Assembly: GCF_019925205.1 (NCBI RefSeq) | Contig: NC_083560.1 | Location: 2,418,001-2,482,000 of the forward strand | Reading direction: 5' to 3' | Length of the DNA stretch: 64,000 bases | Source of the DNA: Metopolophium dirhodum | Lineage: Eukaryota; Arthropoda; Insecta; Hemiptera; Aphididae | The notes under the pieces: model-generated | Told to the model about the DNA's origin: nothing | The model's input: the letters and a program-made list of their open reading frames with translations, nothing else | The model's database searches: none | In this document: positions 23,542-35,035 of the stretch, piece by piece | How the letters are laid out: every line of letters begins with the position of its first letter | Numbering within the stretch: position 1 is the first letter of the stretch | Position numbers and translations under genes: made by a program

Positions 23542-23789
23542 GATTTAAGAAATCATGCTTTCCTTCCAGAACTTTGTTTTAAGACTGATGTGCCAATCTA
23601 AAATGTGGTATTTGGACAACGAAGGCGTATTTATCCTCTTTATATGAACATCAACAATATTAAAGTCAATTCATAATACTATAATTTTGTTATATATTTC
23701 CACAACCATGTTTAAAGTATGTAAACTATTTGTTATGTCTCAATAAACCTGAATTAAAGTTGTTATTATTGTTATATTTATCTCACAAA

Positions 23790-23980
23790 ATTCAGATTAA
23801 AAAGGTGTAAACTTAATGTTTATGCTTAATTATTTTAGTGCTAATATTATTAACACATATATTGCTACTACGTATCTATTTATCTAAATCTTCCAATATA
23901 ACACATTTCCAATATGCGCTGTATGTCAGTTGGCCTAAGCTGGAAAGAGGTTTTTCTGGTGTTCCCGACTGTCTATCAAT
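23790..23980 (+). repeat. Repeat E, copy 1
   Basis: About 190 bp repeated in direct orientation at 48897-49097, from TTCAGATTAAAAAGGTGTAA to GGTTTTTCTGGTGTTC and TGTCTAT. The match ends at the edge of the copia element, so the retrotransposon may have inserted at the end of this repeat. Confidence 0.8.
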
Positions 23981-24094
23981 TATAGTTAGGAGAAAATCTG
24001 AAAAGACAGCAATAATAATTCGCGAAGTAAGTGCAGTGTAGTGTACGTGGGTTTTATTAGAGTGCAGATAGTGTACATTTACGTTTTTTTTAAT

Positions 24095-24574
24095 ATGGAA
24101 AACGAACAATATAAAATCAACAAACTCAAAGATGCATCACATTGGGACATGTGGGAATTTCAAATCAAGGTAATCATGAATGCAGCTGAAATATTTGATG
24201 TAGTAACAGGAAAATCAAAGAAACCAATTTTAGTAAAAATCGGTAATGAAACTGAATATGAAGCAAGAAAAAGGCATAGCGTTGATTTTTCAATATGGAA
24301 AAGGGCAGATAATAAGGCTCAAAAATGTATCATCACATCGTTAGATGAACAACCTCTACAATACATTATAAACTGTGACACAGCAAATGGTATGTGGAAC
24401 AAATTACTTAGTGTGTACGAACAGATGTCGGACACAAGCTTAACAATAGTACAACAAAAGTTCTATCGTTATACAATGAATCCAAAAGAAAATATAGCCG
24501 GTCATATTTCAAAATTAGAAAATCTAAGTAAACATCTTAAACAATTGGGGAACCTATCTAAGAATCAATGTTAA
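24095..24574 (+). pseudogene. Ty1/copia gag, N-terminal half
   Basis: The ATG at 24095 starts MENEQYKINKL and is followed by WDMWEFQIKVIMNA, a typical copia gag (DUF4219/UBN2) N-terminus: L-x-x-x-x-x-W-x-x-W-x-x-x-(M/I)-x-x-x-L/I. WNKLLSVYEQ and the UBN2 helix block (IVQQKFYRYTMNP) follow. The frame ends at TAA 24572-24574, and the protein continues in another frame from 24568 (MLITNILMALPDRY), so a single frameshift separates it from the rest of gag. It would form cytoplasmic virus-like particles in an intact element. Confidence 0.85.
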
Positions 24575-27500
24575 TTACAAACATTTTGATGGCATTACCT
24601 GATAGGTATAGGCACTTCTACAGTGCATGGGACTCAATGAATAGTGAAAATAGAACGCTAGAACAGTTAACTACTCGATTGATGGTGGAAGAAACACGAC
24701 AAGTGCAAGGACAGGAGGTCCGTAACGATGGTGCTGAAAGTATTGCTTTGACTGCAAACAAAGGCAAGTATAATAAAAGTCAAATATATGTGAGCAAAAA
24801 TGGTAATTCAAAACCAAGAAAATGCAATCACTGTAAAAAACCAGGACACTGGAAAAGGGACCGCAGGATATTCAAAAAGGAACAAGAAGAAAAGAAATCA
24901 ACTTCCGGTTTGGCGCTTATTGGTGTACAAAGAAAAATTGAAGGAATCGGCGACTCAGACCAATGGTATGTGGACTCAGGTGTGAGCGACCACATGACTA
25001 ATCGAAAAGAGTGGTTTGTCGATTATAAACATTTTTATGTGCATTCGCCTGTACGTATTGGAGATGGTAAGCACATTATTGCAGTCGGGAATGGTAACAT
25101 AAATATTCATACTTATGTTGAGAATAAGTGGATAAAAGGCTACTTAGAAAATGTTTTATATGTACCTGATCTAAAGGTAAATGTATTTTCTTGTGGGGCA
25201 TGCCTTGATAAAAGAATTACAATGGTGACAGATAGTAAAGGATTTACATTTAAAATTAATAATCGTGTAATTGCAGTCGGTGTTCATGAGAATAAATTGT
25301 TTACAATGCTAATCAAAACAGATATTTCACAGGAAATTGGACACTGTGCTAACGTTGCAGTTAAGAAATTAACATTAGAACACTGGCACAAAATACTATG
25401 TCATCAGAATGTCAAACATATTCGTGAGTATTTAAAACACAATTAAATACAATTTACAGATATACAAGTACAGTTATTCTGTGAACCATGGATCTATGAC
25501 AAACAGCATAAGGAGACGTCCACTCAGAGCAAAACAATAACTACTGAACCAGGGGAAATAATACACAGTGACGTATGTGGACCCATGGAAGAGAATTCAT
25601 TAGGTGGTAAAAGATATTTCATTATCTTTAAAGATTATTCTAAATATACTTATGTCTATTTTATGAAACATAAATCTGAGGTTAAAGAAAAACTTAATTG
25701 TTTTCTGAGTATGGTTAAAACTCAAACAAAAAACGTTATCAAAACTATTAGAAGTGACTGTGGATTAGAGTATAAGAATTCCCAAGTTCAATCAATTTTA
25801 AACCATCTTGGTATAAAGCATGAAACCTTATACTCCTGAAAAAATGGAAGAGCTGAACGTCCAATGAGTACTATTTGTGAGGCAGCCAGAAAAACGATAT
25901 ATGCCAACAATTTTCCAAAATCACTGTGGGCAGAAGCAGTCAATACAGTAGTGTTCTCATTAAATTATACTGGCAATTTAGGGAAAGTATGTAAAACTCC
26001 ATTCGAGTTATGCTTTGATAAACTTCCTAAAATAGAAAAGTTCGTAGAATTTGGAATAAATGCATATAGTTTAGTTAAAACAACGACGAAAGAAGTGGGA
26101 TGCAAAAAGCCAAAAAGGATACTTTGTTGGATATTCAGAAACTTCAAAAGGGTATCGTATTTGGTATAAAGAAAATAACGAAGTGTCACTTAGTAGAGAC
26201 GTCATTTTCAAGGATGAAAGTATTATAAATGACCAACTTGTAGAATGTTCTAATAATTTAAATGATAGTTATAACATTGACGTTCTTAGCTTACACAAGG
26301 ACGGCTTATTAGAACACAGCAATAAATCAGAAGGAGATGAAGTAATAGAATATGAATTTGGATCAATAAGTGTAAATGTCAATGAAAAACAAGGACATGA
26401 ACAAGGAAATGAGTCAAATGTCAACGTGTACAACTTGCGAGACAGAAGTAATATTAAGAAACCATTACGTTATGATAATTCAGCCATTTTCGTAGTCGAA
26501 TCCGATTCAGTGAATTTCAAGGAAGTTGTGGAGTCACAAAATTCAGAAAAATGGATAGAAGCCATGAACAATTAAATGGAATCTCTTGAACAAAACGGAA
26601 CATGGTCTCTCGTAAATTTACCTAAGGACAGAACTATTGTAAATTGTGGTTGGGTGTATAAAACAAAATACAATGTTCATGGACATGTTGATCGATATAA
26701 AGCTAGGCTAGTAGTAAAAGAGTATAGTCAAATATTCGGTATTGATTTTAATGAAACTCATAGTCCTGTAGTAAAGTTCGATTCAATTCGGTCTATATTA
26801 GCTATATCAGCAGCAGAACAATTACCACTTCGACAATTTTACGTTCAAACGGCCTTTTTATATGGAAATTTGGACGAAGAAATTTACATGAGACAACCAG
26901 AAGGGTTCAACGATGGTACTGAAATGGTGTGCAGACTTCAACGCAGTTTATATGGTCTAAAGCAGTCACCACGATGTTGGAACATAAAGTTCAAAACATT
27001 TCTTCTTAACTTTAATCTATTAAAAACAAAAGCAGATCCCTGTGTTTGTGTTGATGATGGTCTAGTTGCAGCTACATCAAGTCAGGATGTAAATGCATTA
27101 ATTGAATATTTGAGACAACATTTTAATATTACCGAAGGAGAATTGAATCAATTTTTAGGTACAGAAATTGAGCAAAAATCTGATTGATCAATTGTAATGC
27201 ACAAAGGGTTGTATTGTAAAAGAATATTGGAGAAGTTCAATATGACTGAAGCAAATCCAGTTCAATTACCAGCAGACCCTCAACATTCATTAGATGACAA
27301 GCAACAAAATACTAATCTAACTAGTAAAGTCCCATATCGTGAAGCAGTCGGAAGCTTATTATATCTCAGTCAGATTACAAGACCGGACTTAACTTTTTCA
27401 GTAAATCTAGTTAGTTGATACATCGAGGATCCAAAGGAACAACACTGGACAGCAGTGAAACAAATTTTAAAATATTTAAAGGGAACTATTAATTTTGGAT

Positions 27501-27719
27501 TGATATATTTAAAAACTCATGTTAAAGGGATACAGTGATGCTGACTATGCAGGTGACTTGGATACAAGAAGATCACAATCAGGGTCAGTATTTACATTAG
27601 GATCTGGAAGTATAACATGGAGTTCACGTCGTCAACAGTGTGTTAGCCTTAGCACAACTGAATCAGAGTACATAGCTTTAAGTCAAGCAGTACAAGAATT
27701 AACTTGGTTAAAATTGTAA
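24568..27719 (+). pseudogene. Ty1/copia gag-pol (zinc knuckle, protease, integrase, RT, RNase H), degenerate
   Basis: The order is that of copia: rest of gag; zinc knuckle CNHCKKPGHWKRDR, whose fourth Cys is Arg; protease WYVDSGVSDHM; GAG-pre-integrase zinc site with HWHKILCHQN and CEPW, whose last Cys is Trp; integrase IIHSDVCGPM, IRSDCGLEY and NGRAERP, which retain the D-D-E residues; RT with FYVQTAFLYGNLDEEIYM, where the usual Asp of F-D-V-K-T-A-F-L is Tyr; a short VDDGLVAATS that seems joined to KADPCVC by an internal deletion; and RNase H with SDADYAGD and TESEYIALSQ. In-frame stops lie at 25444, 25837, 26573, 27185 and 27416, with shifts near 26140 and 27510. No LTR pair could be defined on either side. 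Confidence 0.9.
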
Positions 27720-28548
27720 TAACGTAAAATTAGATAAAATAAAATCTAAATATAAATACGACTCCTGTCGATAGTTATATTAAAATAGTACAAGGTTAGA
27801 ATAGTAAAGTTACGCTATTACCTTCCTCCAGGTGTTCGGAGGGCTCTCGAGATCGTGTATTCGAGAATTATATCAAATATACAGTACAATATGATTTTAT
27901 GGAAAAAAACACAGAACGTATTGACTTTAATCCACATAAAATATTATATCAAATGCCTTACCTGATTCGCAGTTGTTCGTAGACAATATTGTAAGAGTTT
28001 TAGGTTTTAGATAAGATAAAGTACTACTTCAAATACACAAATTGAATTAACGAACGCACTGATTATTGCTTGCATAAGAAGTCCAGTTGTCGCTCGTTGA
28101 AATCGGTTTTGATACTTGAGAGGTTGTTACTTGGTGGCTGGTGCTCATGCACTGATTTAAGGGACGGACGCGAGGATGCTGACCAGAGAGTGGTGGGTGG
28201 CTTTGTTACTAAATTATCGTGGGCCTGGGAACTAGATTATTCTTTGGCGTCAGCATAAAATAAAGTCACACACATCCTACGTAATATTGTTATGAGTGCG
28301 TGTCAATATCTTAGTTGTCGTTGTCAATGGTTTTATTTGATGCGACCGATTTCTACAAGCGACAGTCTGGCCGTTGTTTATTATTCTGTAAAATTTTAGT
28401 TTATTATAATGGTGTGTGAGCATATCATTACAAAATTGTTTTTAGGTGAATTGCTGGACCGGACATGTACGTCTGCATTTATATACGCGCATGCACATGT
28501 CACAATATATTACTTGATAAAACTACAAACATTTTTTTTCAAAAAATA
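27720..28548. other. Copia 3' flank, no LTR recognised
   Basis: The coding end at 27719 is followed by sequence of mixed composition. A 62-codon frame at 28070-28258 is somewhat GC-richer but matches nothing I know. No sequence here recurs upstream of gag, so I cannot call an LTR. Confidence 0.35.
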
Positions 28549-28855
28549 CTGCCCGTGACTTCAATCACTACGCTCAGTAGGATGTTCCAATTTAAATTTT
28601 GAAAGCAGATTTGAAATCTCTACTAAATTTACTATGATTTGACTGTCGTTTTTTTTCATATTCTATATCAATATATTTAAATTTGAATTATGAATATGAT
28701 CTATTTTTACTCTATTTGTTTGTAAATTTTTTAAGTAAAAAAAATTAAAATCAGAAAAATTAAACTGTCAATATTTTTGTGACGAATTCAAATCTGCTTT
28801 CAAAATTAATATTGGAATCTCATATTGTGCGTACTGATTGAAGTCGTGAGGTATG
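28549..28855. mobile_element. Foldback MITE, about 300 bp
   Basis: The left arm (TGACTTCAATCACTACGC ... TTTTGAAAGCAGATTTGAA) pairs with the complement of the right arm (CGACTTCAATCAGTACGC ... TTTTGAAAGCAGATTTGAA) over about 70 bp with scattered mismatches. The centre is AT-rich and non-coding. No target duplication could be fixed. Confidence 0.75.
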
Positions 28856-29569
28856 TTTTCGACCGTTATATACAGACAGTTAAATAGATTTGTTATAGTT
28901 GTCACTATCTGAAAAAGTTGCTTTTGAGATCATGCTAAATGCAGCGATGTACTATCTCAATAGATTTAAAAATAATCCATTAAGTTAAAATTGTTTTATA
29001 ATTTTGACCATTTGGTTAATTTTTATTGCATATTTATACATTATAATACATTATAATATATTTCATTTAATGTAAACTCAGATATGATAATATATATTTT
29101 TTTTTTTTAATGATCACTTTACTGTAAAAAAACAAAAATAAATTATCAGTCAATATCTTAAGTATAAAGGTTATCTACTTATCTTAATAAATAAATAAAC
29201 TAATAAAAATTAGGTACTAGTAAAGATAAATTAAATAAATATTATTCACATAATATAAACCTATAGACAACAAATATTGGTTGCATTAATGAGTATTTAT
29301 ATTAAAAATTGTTTCTAAAAAAAATCAGTTATTACCATTGTTTGTGTATTATTTACATTTTTGGCGAAAAACAAAAAAAAACTGTACAAGTATTTTGTTT
29401 TTAACTGTTTTTTTGAAAATAAATTGTCTTAGTCTAAACAGTTAAAAATAATATTTTAAACAATATATTTAAAATAACTAAATTTTAATTTAATAAGAAA
29501 TTTAATTATATGCTAATATGTAGTTGTCTACTAGCATATTTTTCACTGTTTATTTATTAATTTATTTTA
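28856..29569. other. Very AT-rich sequence, no feature recognised
   Basis: Nothing beyond poly-A/T runs was seen. Confidence 0.35.
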
Positions 29570-29900
29570 AATATATGAATAGATATTTTTTGTGGACATT
29601 ATATTATTTATATGTTTATTAACTGTTAAGTAAAAACACTTTAAATTTAGTAATTTATTCAATAAAATTTGATAAAAAAATTATAATGAAGCACGGTAAT
29701 AAATATAATTATTTAATACTTAACTTTTTCTTTGAAGAACATCTATTATTATTTATTATTAGTAATAAACCAACAAAAAAACACAATATTCACTTGGATT
29801 TTATGCTGTTTTAAACATATGTTTTGTTCGTTTTAAATAATGGACAAAATGTTTAAGACGAATGTATTAAATTAATTTTTATATAAGTTTGAAGCAAGTT
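29570..29900 (+). repeat. Repeat F, copy 1
   Basis: About 310 bp repeated in direct orientation at 49575-49870, sharing TTAACTGTTAAGTAAAAACA, ACATCTATTATTATTTATTA and GTTTGAAGCAAGTTGTTTAA. AT-rich, with no coding capacity. Confidence 0.75.
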
Positions 29901-29939
29901 GTTTAATCCTAATTTGATTTTAAATATAAATTTTGGAAC

Positions 29940-30180
29940 GGAATTTTGAAAACGGATTATGATTGATCAACAAGTTTACTAGGGAATGATCGAGGCGATT
30001 TAATATTGTTAGTGTCATAATGAATAATATAAATACAAAAATATCATATTTTTTCGATATTTTTATTCTTGGATACAGCTGAATAAAAAATATTCAAAAT
30101 CGCCTTGATCATTACCCTAGTGAACTTGTTGATCAATCATAATCCGTTTTCAAAATTAAAATCTGTCAGGCCAAACTCTT
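29940..30180. mobile_element. Foldback MITE (TTAA type 3), truncated copy with empty hAT site
   Basis: Perfect or near-perfect inverted arms (AAAACGGATTATGATTGATC ... GGCGATTT) surround an AT-rich centre. The same element occurs at 53663-55140, where it has TTAA ends. Here the outer parts are missing. GTCATAAT at 30014-30021 is present once, whereas in the other copy it is duplicated around a hAT element, making this the empty site. Confidence 0.8.
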
Positions 30181-30412
30181 CCAGTTTAGGTTAGTATAAG
30201 AACTGATTATGTCTTGCTATTGATTTTGCTAATCTGGTGCTAAATTACATATTTGATCCTTAAAAGGTATTACATACTATAAAATCCGGGAAAAATATTA
30301 AATGTAGATAGTTAAATTATATTTGTGCGTTAATTTAAAATCGTTATATGATGCGTAATGTAAAAATTAATCATTAATGTATATTGTTATTCAATAATTT
30401 AAAACTAAAAAA

Positions 30413-32700
30413 AAGGTGGATAAGTGGATGTCGCTCTGCTGTACAGTAAGTTACAAGTGGGTCACTGTAATGGATGGTGTTAAATTTGAATTTAATGATA
30501 TAATATCATTGTATAAGAAAAACGATTTTGAGCGATAACGGTCAGTCAGCCTATGATATTACCAAGTATATTTGATGATATTATTGTGAATAAAGTAATT
30601 TATATATAACCTATTTACGTGGAGCCTTGTTTTAAATTTTCAATCCTTAGCTATAAAAAGTTGAACATTTTATACATTTTTAACTACAAAATAATTAGTA
30701 AATTATAAATTTGATAAATGTTGTCAAAATTTGAACTTTAAATGCTTATAAAAAAAAATTGTGCCAATGTAATTTTAAATTTGTTAACTACTATAAGAAT
30801 GATATATTATCAGGAGCCTTATATTAAATTTTCACGCTTTTTTACACAGCAAATAAAATTGTATTGATATTTATAGAAAAAAAAACTAAAAAAATTGAAA
30901 AATGACAACGTCCGTAAACAGCTCAAAAAGAGTCAAAATATTTTCAAAATTTTATCGTGTATAGAAAATGCTAATATAAACATTCAGTGAAATTTTCAAG
31001 TATCTACAGTCATTGTTTTTTTAATTACAATAAAATAAGAAAATTGTTACATGAAAAATCGAGTGAATATCAAATGTTGTAAAAATATAAATTTCAGACG
31101 CTCATAAAAATTTAATTTAAGTTTCTTGTAGACATTTTTTTTTTGATAAAGGTAGACAAACTTATGAGTAATCTTATATTACATTTTCAAATCTTAGATT
31201 TAAAAAGAAAAATTTTTATGAATTCTCAACTCAAAATAGTTTGCTAATTTTCGTGATTTTTCTGTATTTTGTCAAAATTTGAACTTTAAATGCTTATAAA
31301 GAAAAACTGTGACTAAGGATTTTTAATTTTTTTCATCTGCCTTTGAAACAATAACCTGGGAGCCTTCTATTAAATTTTCAAGCTTTTTTACTCAACAGAT
31401 AAAGTTTTATTGATATTTATAGAAAAAAAAACTAAAAAAATTGAAAACTGACAATGTCCGTAAACAGCTCAAAATAAGTCAAAATATTTGGAAAATGTTA
31501 TGGTGTATAGAAAATGCAATTATAAACATTCAGTCAAAATTTCATGTCCCTACGGTAATTTGTTTTAGAGTTACACAAAAAACCAAAATCGATTTTCTCC
31601 TAACCTAACCGGACAAACTTCGTTTTGGAGTTATTGATGAAAAACTTCAAAAACTACATTTTTTTTGTATAACGCGAATTTTTTTTAAAAAAAATACTTA
31701 GAATTAAATATCGATCGGACAAAAAATCGAAAACATTCCCCGATTTGTTGTGGAAAACTACCTTGGGTAGGCCTCTGAATTAAACATAGTTTTTAAAAAG
31801 AACATAATCGGCTAACGTTGCCACTAGGTCGCTGCATTTTTCTGGGTTTTCTGGTTTTTTATATTGCTGTTATTTGTTGGGCGCGAATCGCCAGAGTTGT
31901 ATATTGTTTTTTTATATAATTTGTTATACTGTGCGTGCTAATCGGCACTTAACGAGTCGTCGTATAGTGTGAACCTAATAAGACTTATTATTACTTAGTA
32001 ATAAGTAATAACTAATAACCTATTATTGTTATTTTGAAGCAGTGCGCGCTAATCGCCGCGGACATATTATTATTATTATTATTCAAAGGCGCCAATCGCA
32101 ACTTATTATTATTTTCTTATTTGTTATTTGAATTATTGTCCGGCTCGAATAGCCAGCGATTTAAACTTATTATTTTGTATCAAGGGCGGTAATCGCCGCA
32201 AATTTATTATTGTATTTGTAAGCGCGATTCGTGCATTTATATTATATTATGATTTATTTTGTAAGCTCAAATCGCTACCTACATATTGTTATTTCGTTAA
32301 ATACTGGCGCGATTCGCCGTTCATTCTCTCATTATTGTTAGTGTGCGCTAATCGTCACTGATTGTATTTGGTATTAATTTTGGTTGTATTTGGTTTATTT
32401 TCTCAAAAACAGATTTTGCGTAAAAATTCCCGTTTTTCCTTAATTTTTCTTTTGTTTTTCACGTCGCTTGTGAAAACCACTAGGAAATTTTTATTTTTGA
32501 CCCCCCAAAGTACCAACTAGATTCACTTTCCTATCAGAAAAGTTACTATTGAAGAAAATCCAAGCACTTTTACTGTCCTAAAAGGTGATGACAGACACAA
32601 AAATAAAAAAAAAAATTAAAAAATTAAAAAAAAAAACACACATCATTGTAAAATCAATACATTCATCGCTTCGCTCAGAATCTAAAATGATTTTGTAGTT
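30413..32700 (+). repeat. Repeat A, long copy split by a 797-bp insertion
   Basis: It starts AAAAGGTGGATAAGTGGATG and ends CGCTTCGCTCAGAATCTAAA. It is the reverse complement of the continuous copy at 50497-51935. A 797-bp insertion at 31600-32396 is described separately. Within the repeat, a block of about 250 bp occurs twice in tandem about 540 bp apart (about 30735-31020 and 31270-31560), each with TTTGAACTTTAAATGCTTAT, then TTTATTGATATTTATAGAAA, then GTCCGTAAACAGCTCAAAA. The word GATTCTGAGCG near the 5' end (diverged here) and its complement at the 3' end form a short inverted pair. No coding sequence; class unknown. Confidence 0.85.
31600..32396. mobile_element. Unclassified 797-bp insertion with 8-bp TSD and GCGCnAATCGCC motif array
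   Basis: ATTTTCTC occurs at 31592-31599 and 32397-32404, while the uninterrupted repeat A copy near 50750 has it once (as its complement). This fixes the insertion exactly. It starts CTAACCTAACCGGACAAACT and ends GGTTGTATTTGGTTT, and I see no terminal inverted repeat. Its right 480 bp hold about ten diverged copies of a motif near GCGCGAATCGCC (31881, 31935, 32045, 32090, 32142, 32185, 32222, 32263, 32306, 32343), spaced mostly 37-55 bp apart by AT-rich (TTATTATT) spacers. There is no plausible protein; the 77-codon frame at 32128-32361 runs through the array. Confidence 0.75.
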
Positions 32701-33035
32701 AAAAATGTATAAAATGTTCAACTTTTATACCTGATGATTAAAAACTTACGACAAGATTCCACGTAAGTAGGTTATTCTGTAACCAAAAAATCTCAAAAAT
32801 ATAAAACTCATTTTTTTACAGTTATTTTATGTTCAAATTTGGAGGAAATTACATATTAAATAACCAAGAATAACAAATTTAGTTATTTTGTTGTAATTTT
32901 ATAATATTAATTTAACTTACCAGCTACCGTATTAATAATAAGTAATAACAATATAAATATAATATAAAATATCTTCATTGACAAACCGTCACCGCTCAGA
33001 ATCGTTTTTCGTATACAATGATATCGAATTAATCG
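32690..33035 (-). repeat. Repeat A, reverse diverged fragment
   Basis: Contains AGTTAAAAATGTATAAAATG and TTCCACGTAAGTAGG, then GACAAACCGTCACCGCTCAG and AATCGTTTTTCGTATACAAT, matching reverse-orientation copies such as 51655-51840. It lies head to tail with the end of the forward copy. Confidence 0.65.
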
Positions 33036-33935
33036 ACGCTGAATCCTACTTTTGGTATTCGCGGTTATCGGACACGACTCGCGATGTGTTGTGGTCGAGA
33101 AAAAGATATACCCAAAGTTATGTGTATTTTTATATAAAAATGAATGGTACAAAATGGTATTGAACTCAAATGGTGGCATATAATAATAAGCAATACATCA
33201 ATAGTATATGTAGTAATAAATAATATAAACAAATACAACAGTGTTATACAATATACAATGCGTGATAATAGATACCGTATGAACGCACACAGGACCACAG
33301 TAAGTTGCCTACAATTGAACGGATATAATATTATCGACGGCATCGTCTGCATAGACCTATGAACTAATAGACAGCGCATTCCAATCAGTCCTACCACCAA
33401 TGCACGGGAATCATATAAGAGAAAGAAAGAAGAAAGAAAAGATAGAAAGAACATAAAGGGGATAACATTGACGTATGAAACTAATACTATATTTCCCCCA
33501 CGTTCTCTTTTCTCTTTTACTCTATATCGTACCCCTGTTCTCTCTCTCTACGCGCTGTCCATTTATAGGTCTATGGTCGTCTGTATCGACGATAACGACG
33601 GCGGCGGCGTGACTGCTGCGCAGGTGAATACTGGACTGGTGGAAACTGGAAACTCACTGCTACGCCGTTGTAATGTTGTATACATATTTAGATAGTCCTT
33701 ATATATATAAAAGAACAGGCCTTTTTTATGTTCCAATTTTTTGACGACACTATTTAATATTTTACCAATTTTTTTTCACAGAGTTGTTTCAAATACTTTC
33801 CCAAGTGTCACCACGTCGCTCGATTTTTAATTTTTTTGTGATGAAGGGGAGAAGGGAGATTGTAATTTTGCATTTTAAAGAGGTGCTGTACAGGGACATT
33901 GAGGTTCACGATGGAAATTGTAAATTTTATTTTTA
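33036..33935. other. Mixed sequence, no feature recognised
   Basis: A pyrimidine-rich patch (TTCTCTTTTCTCTTTTACTC) lies at about 33500 and a CpG-bearing patch at 33580-33670. Several short overlapping frames give no recognisable protein. Confidence 0.35.
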
Positions 33936-34175
33936 TTGATTAATAGTTGCCATTGGTTACAATCTACAGTAGAAATTAGTATTTATTTATTATTGGTTAT
34001 TTGGGCAGATAAGGTACAAGCTTGCATCAAATCAAATTATTTAACATTGGCTACCGGGGTGAAAGAGTTGCCCTTTGTCCGCGATCCGAGTTGCACTTAC
34101 TGCAGCAAGTTACTCCCAAAAGAAGTTAAACAAACATCATTTTTTACGGACAACGAAGTGCACGGATTAAGTTAG
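33936..34175 (+). CDS. Unrecognised short open frame, coding status doubtful
   Basis: A frame of 79 codons whose second half (ATGVKELPFVRDPSCTYCSK) has ordinary protein composition and a C-x-x-C pair. The first half is hydrophobic and looks like AT-rich background. From memory the second half is vaguely like the zinc-finger N-terminus of some aphid hAT-like transposases, but the match is not good enough to assert. It ends at 34173 with no obvious continuation. It could be a transposon exon relic or chance. Confidence 0.2.
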   Translation: MINSCHWLQSTVEISIYLLLVIWADKVQACIKSNYLTLATGVKELPFVRDPSCTYCSKLLPKEVKQTSFFTDNEVHGLS

Positions 34176-35035
34176 TATAATATATATATTATATATGTCA
34201 ATAGCCCGTCGAGCGGATCGACGAGAACAGACGCGTACGGTTGCTCCGGGTTCTATCCAAGCCCAGATTAAGGATCAATTGGACACCGGGACACCATACA
34301 CTTGGTTGGCTCCTTTCAACTTTAACTTCAAAATAATTGTATCATTACATATTAACGACTTTATATTATTGTATAATTTTTTACATTACAAAAAATATAC
34401 AGAATGTACCTTATGTCATTGTACGTGGCTTTTTATTTAACAATTAAGGACCAATGATATGTAATTTCATTAAAACAAAAAAAGACGTGTTTCTCTATTT
34501 TTAAACACGCAGTTGTACCAATAATAAAATCGACTTTATTTTTTCAAATGGTAACTACTATATATTTTGTTTGATTCTGGTAAAACTTTTTTTCTGAACA
34601 TTTTGACAGTAAAATTATCAATTTTGGTTCACTAGATTATTAACTATGGTCCTCTAAATTTTAGTATAATATGCGTTAGTACTTTTAACTGAAATACCTA
34701 ATTAACAAGAGCTAAATATTTTTTCTTATAACTACCTTAAATACTTAAATAATTAAATAGGTAGGTAATCTAAAATGCTCAAAAAAAAAAAACAAACAAA
34801 TAAAATTGTTGGCAAACATAGTTCATTATTTATAGTAAGTTTCCGTGATATTAAATTGAGAACAATTTTATTTTATAATTATTAATAATAATTTACCTAT
34901 ATACCTACCTACTAATATCATTTTTTTTTTAAACTGTATTCGACACAATAAAAAAATATATTTTAGGGATAAATATGGGCCCCCAAAATCAATGGGCTCC
35001 GGGACTGTGCCACCTTGCCACCCTTCTTGGTTCTA
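34176..35035. other. No feature recognised
   Basis: 34195-34330 is slightly GC-richer (an 81-codon frame of no known family); the rest is AT-rich. Nothing supportable. Confidence 0.35.

Noticed and set aside
27720..28260. Copia 3' LTR
   Set aside because: No sequence here recurs upstream of the gag start, so an LTR pair cannot be supported.
31881..32358. CRISPR-like spaced motif array
   Set aside because: The motif is short and poorly conserved, spacers are low-complexity and of uneven length, and the context is eukaryotic.
32128..32361. 77-codon frame in the motif array
   Set aside because: The repeated GCGCnAATCGCC units and TTATTATT spacers account for it; unit spacing is not a multiple of three.
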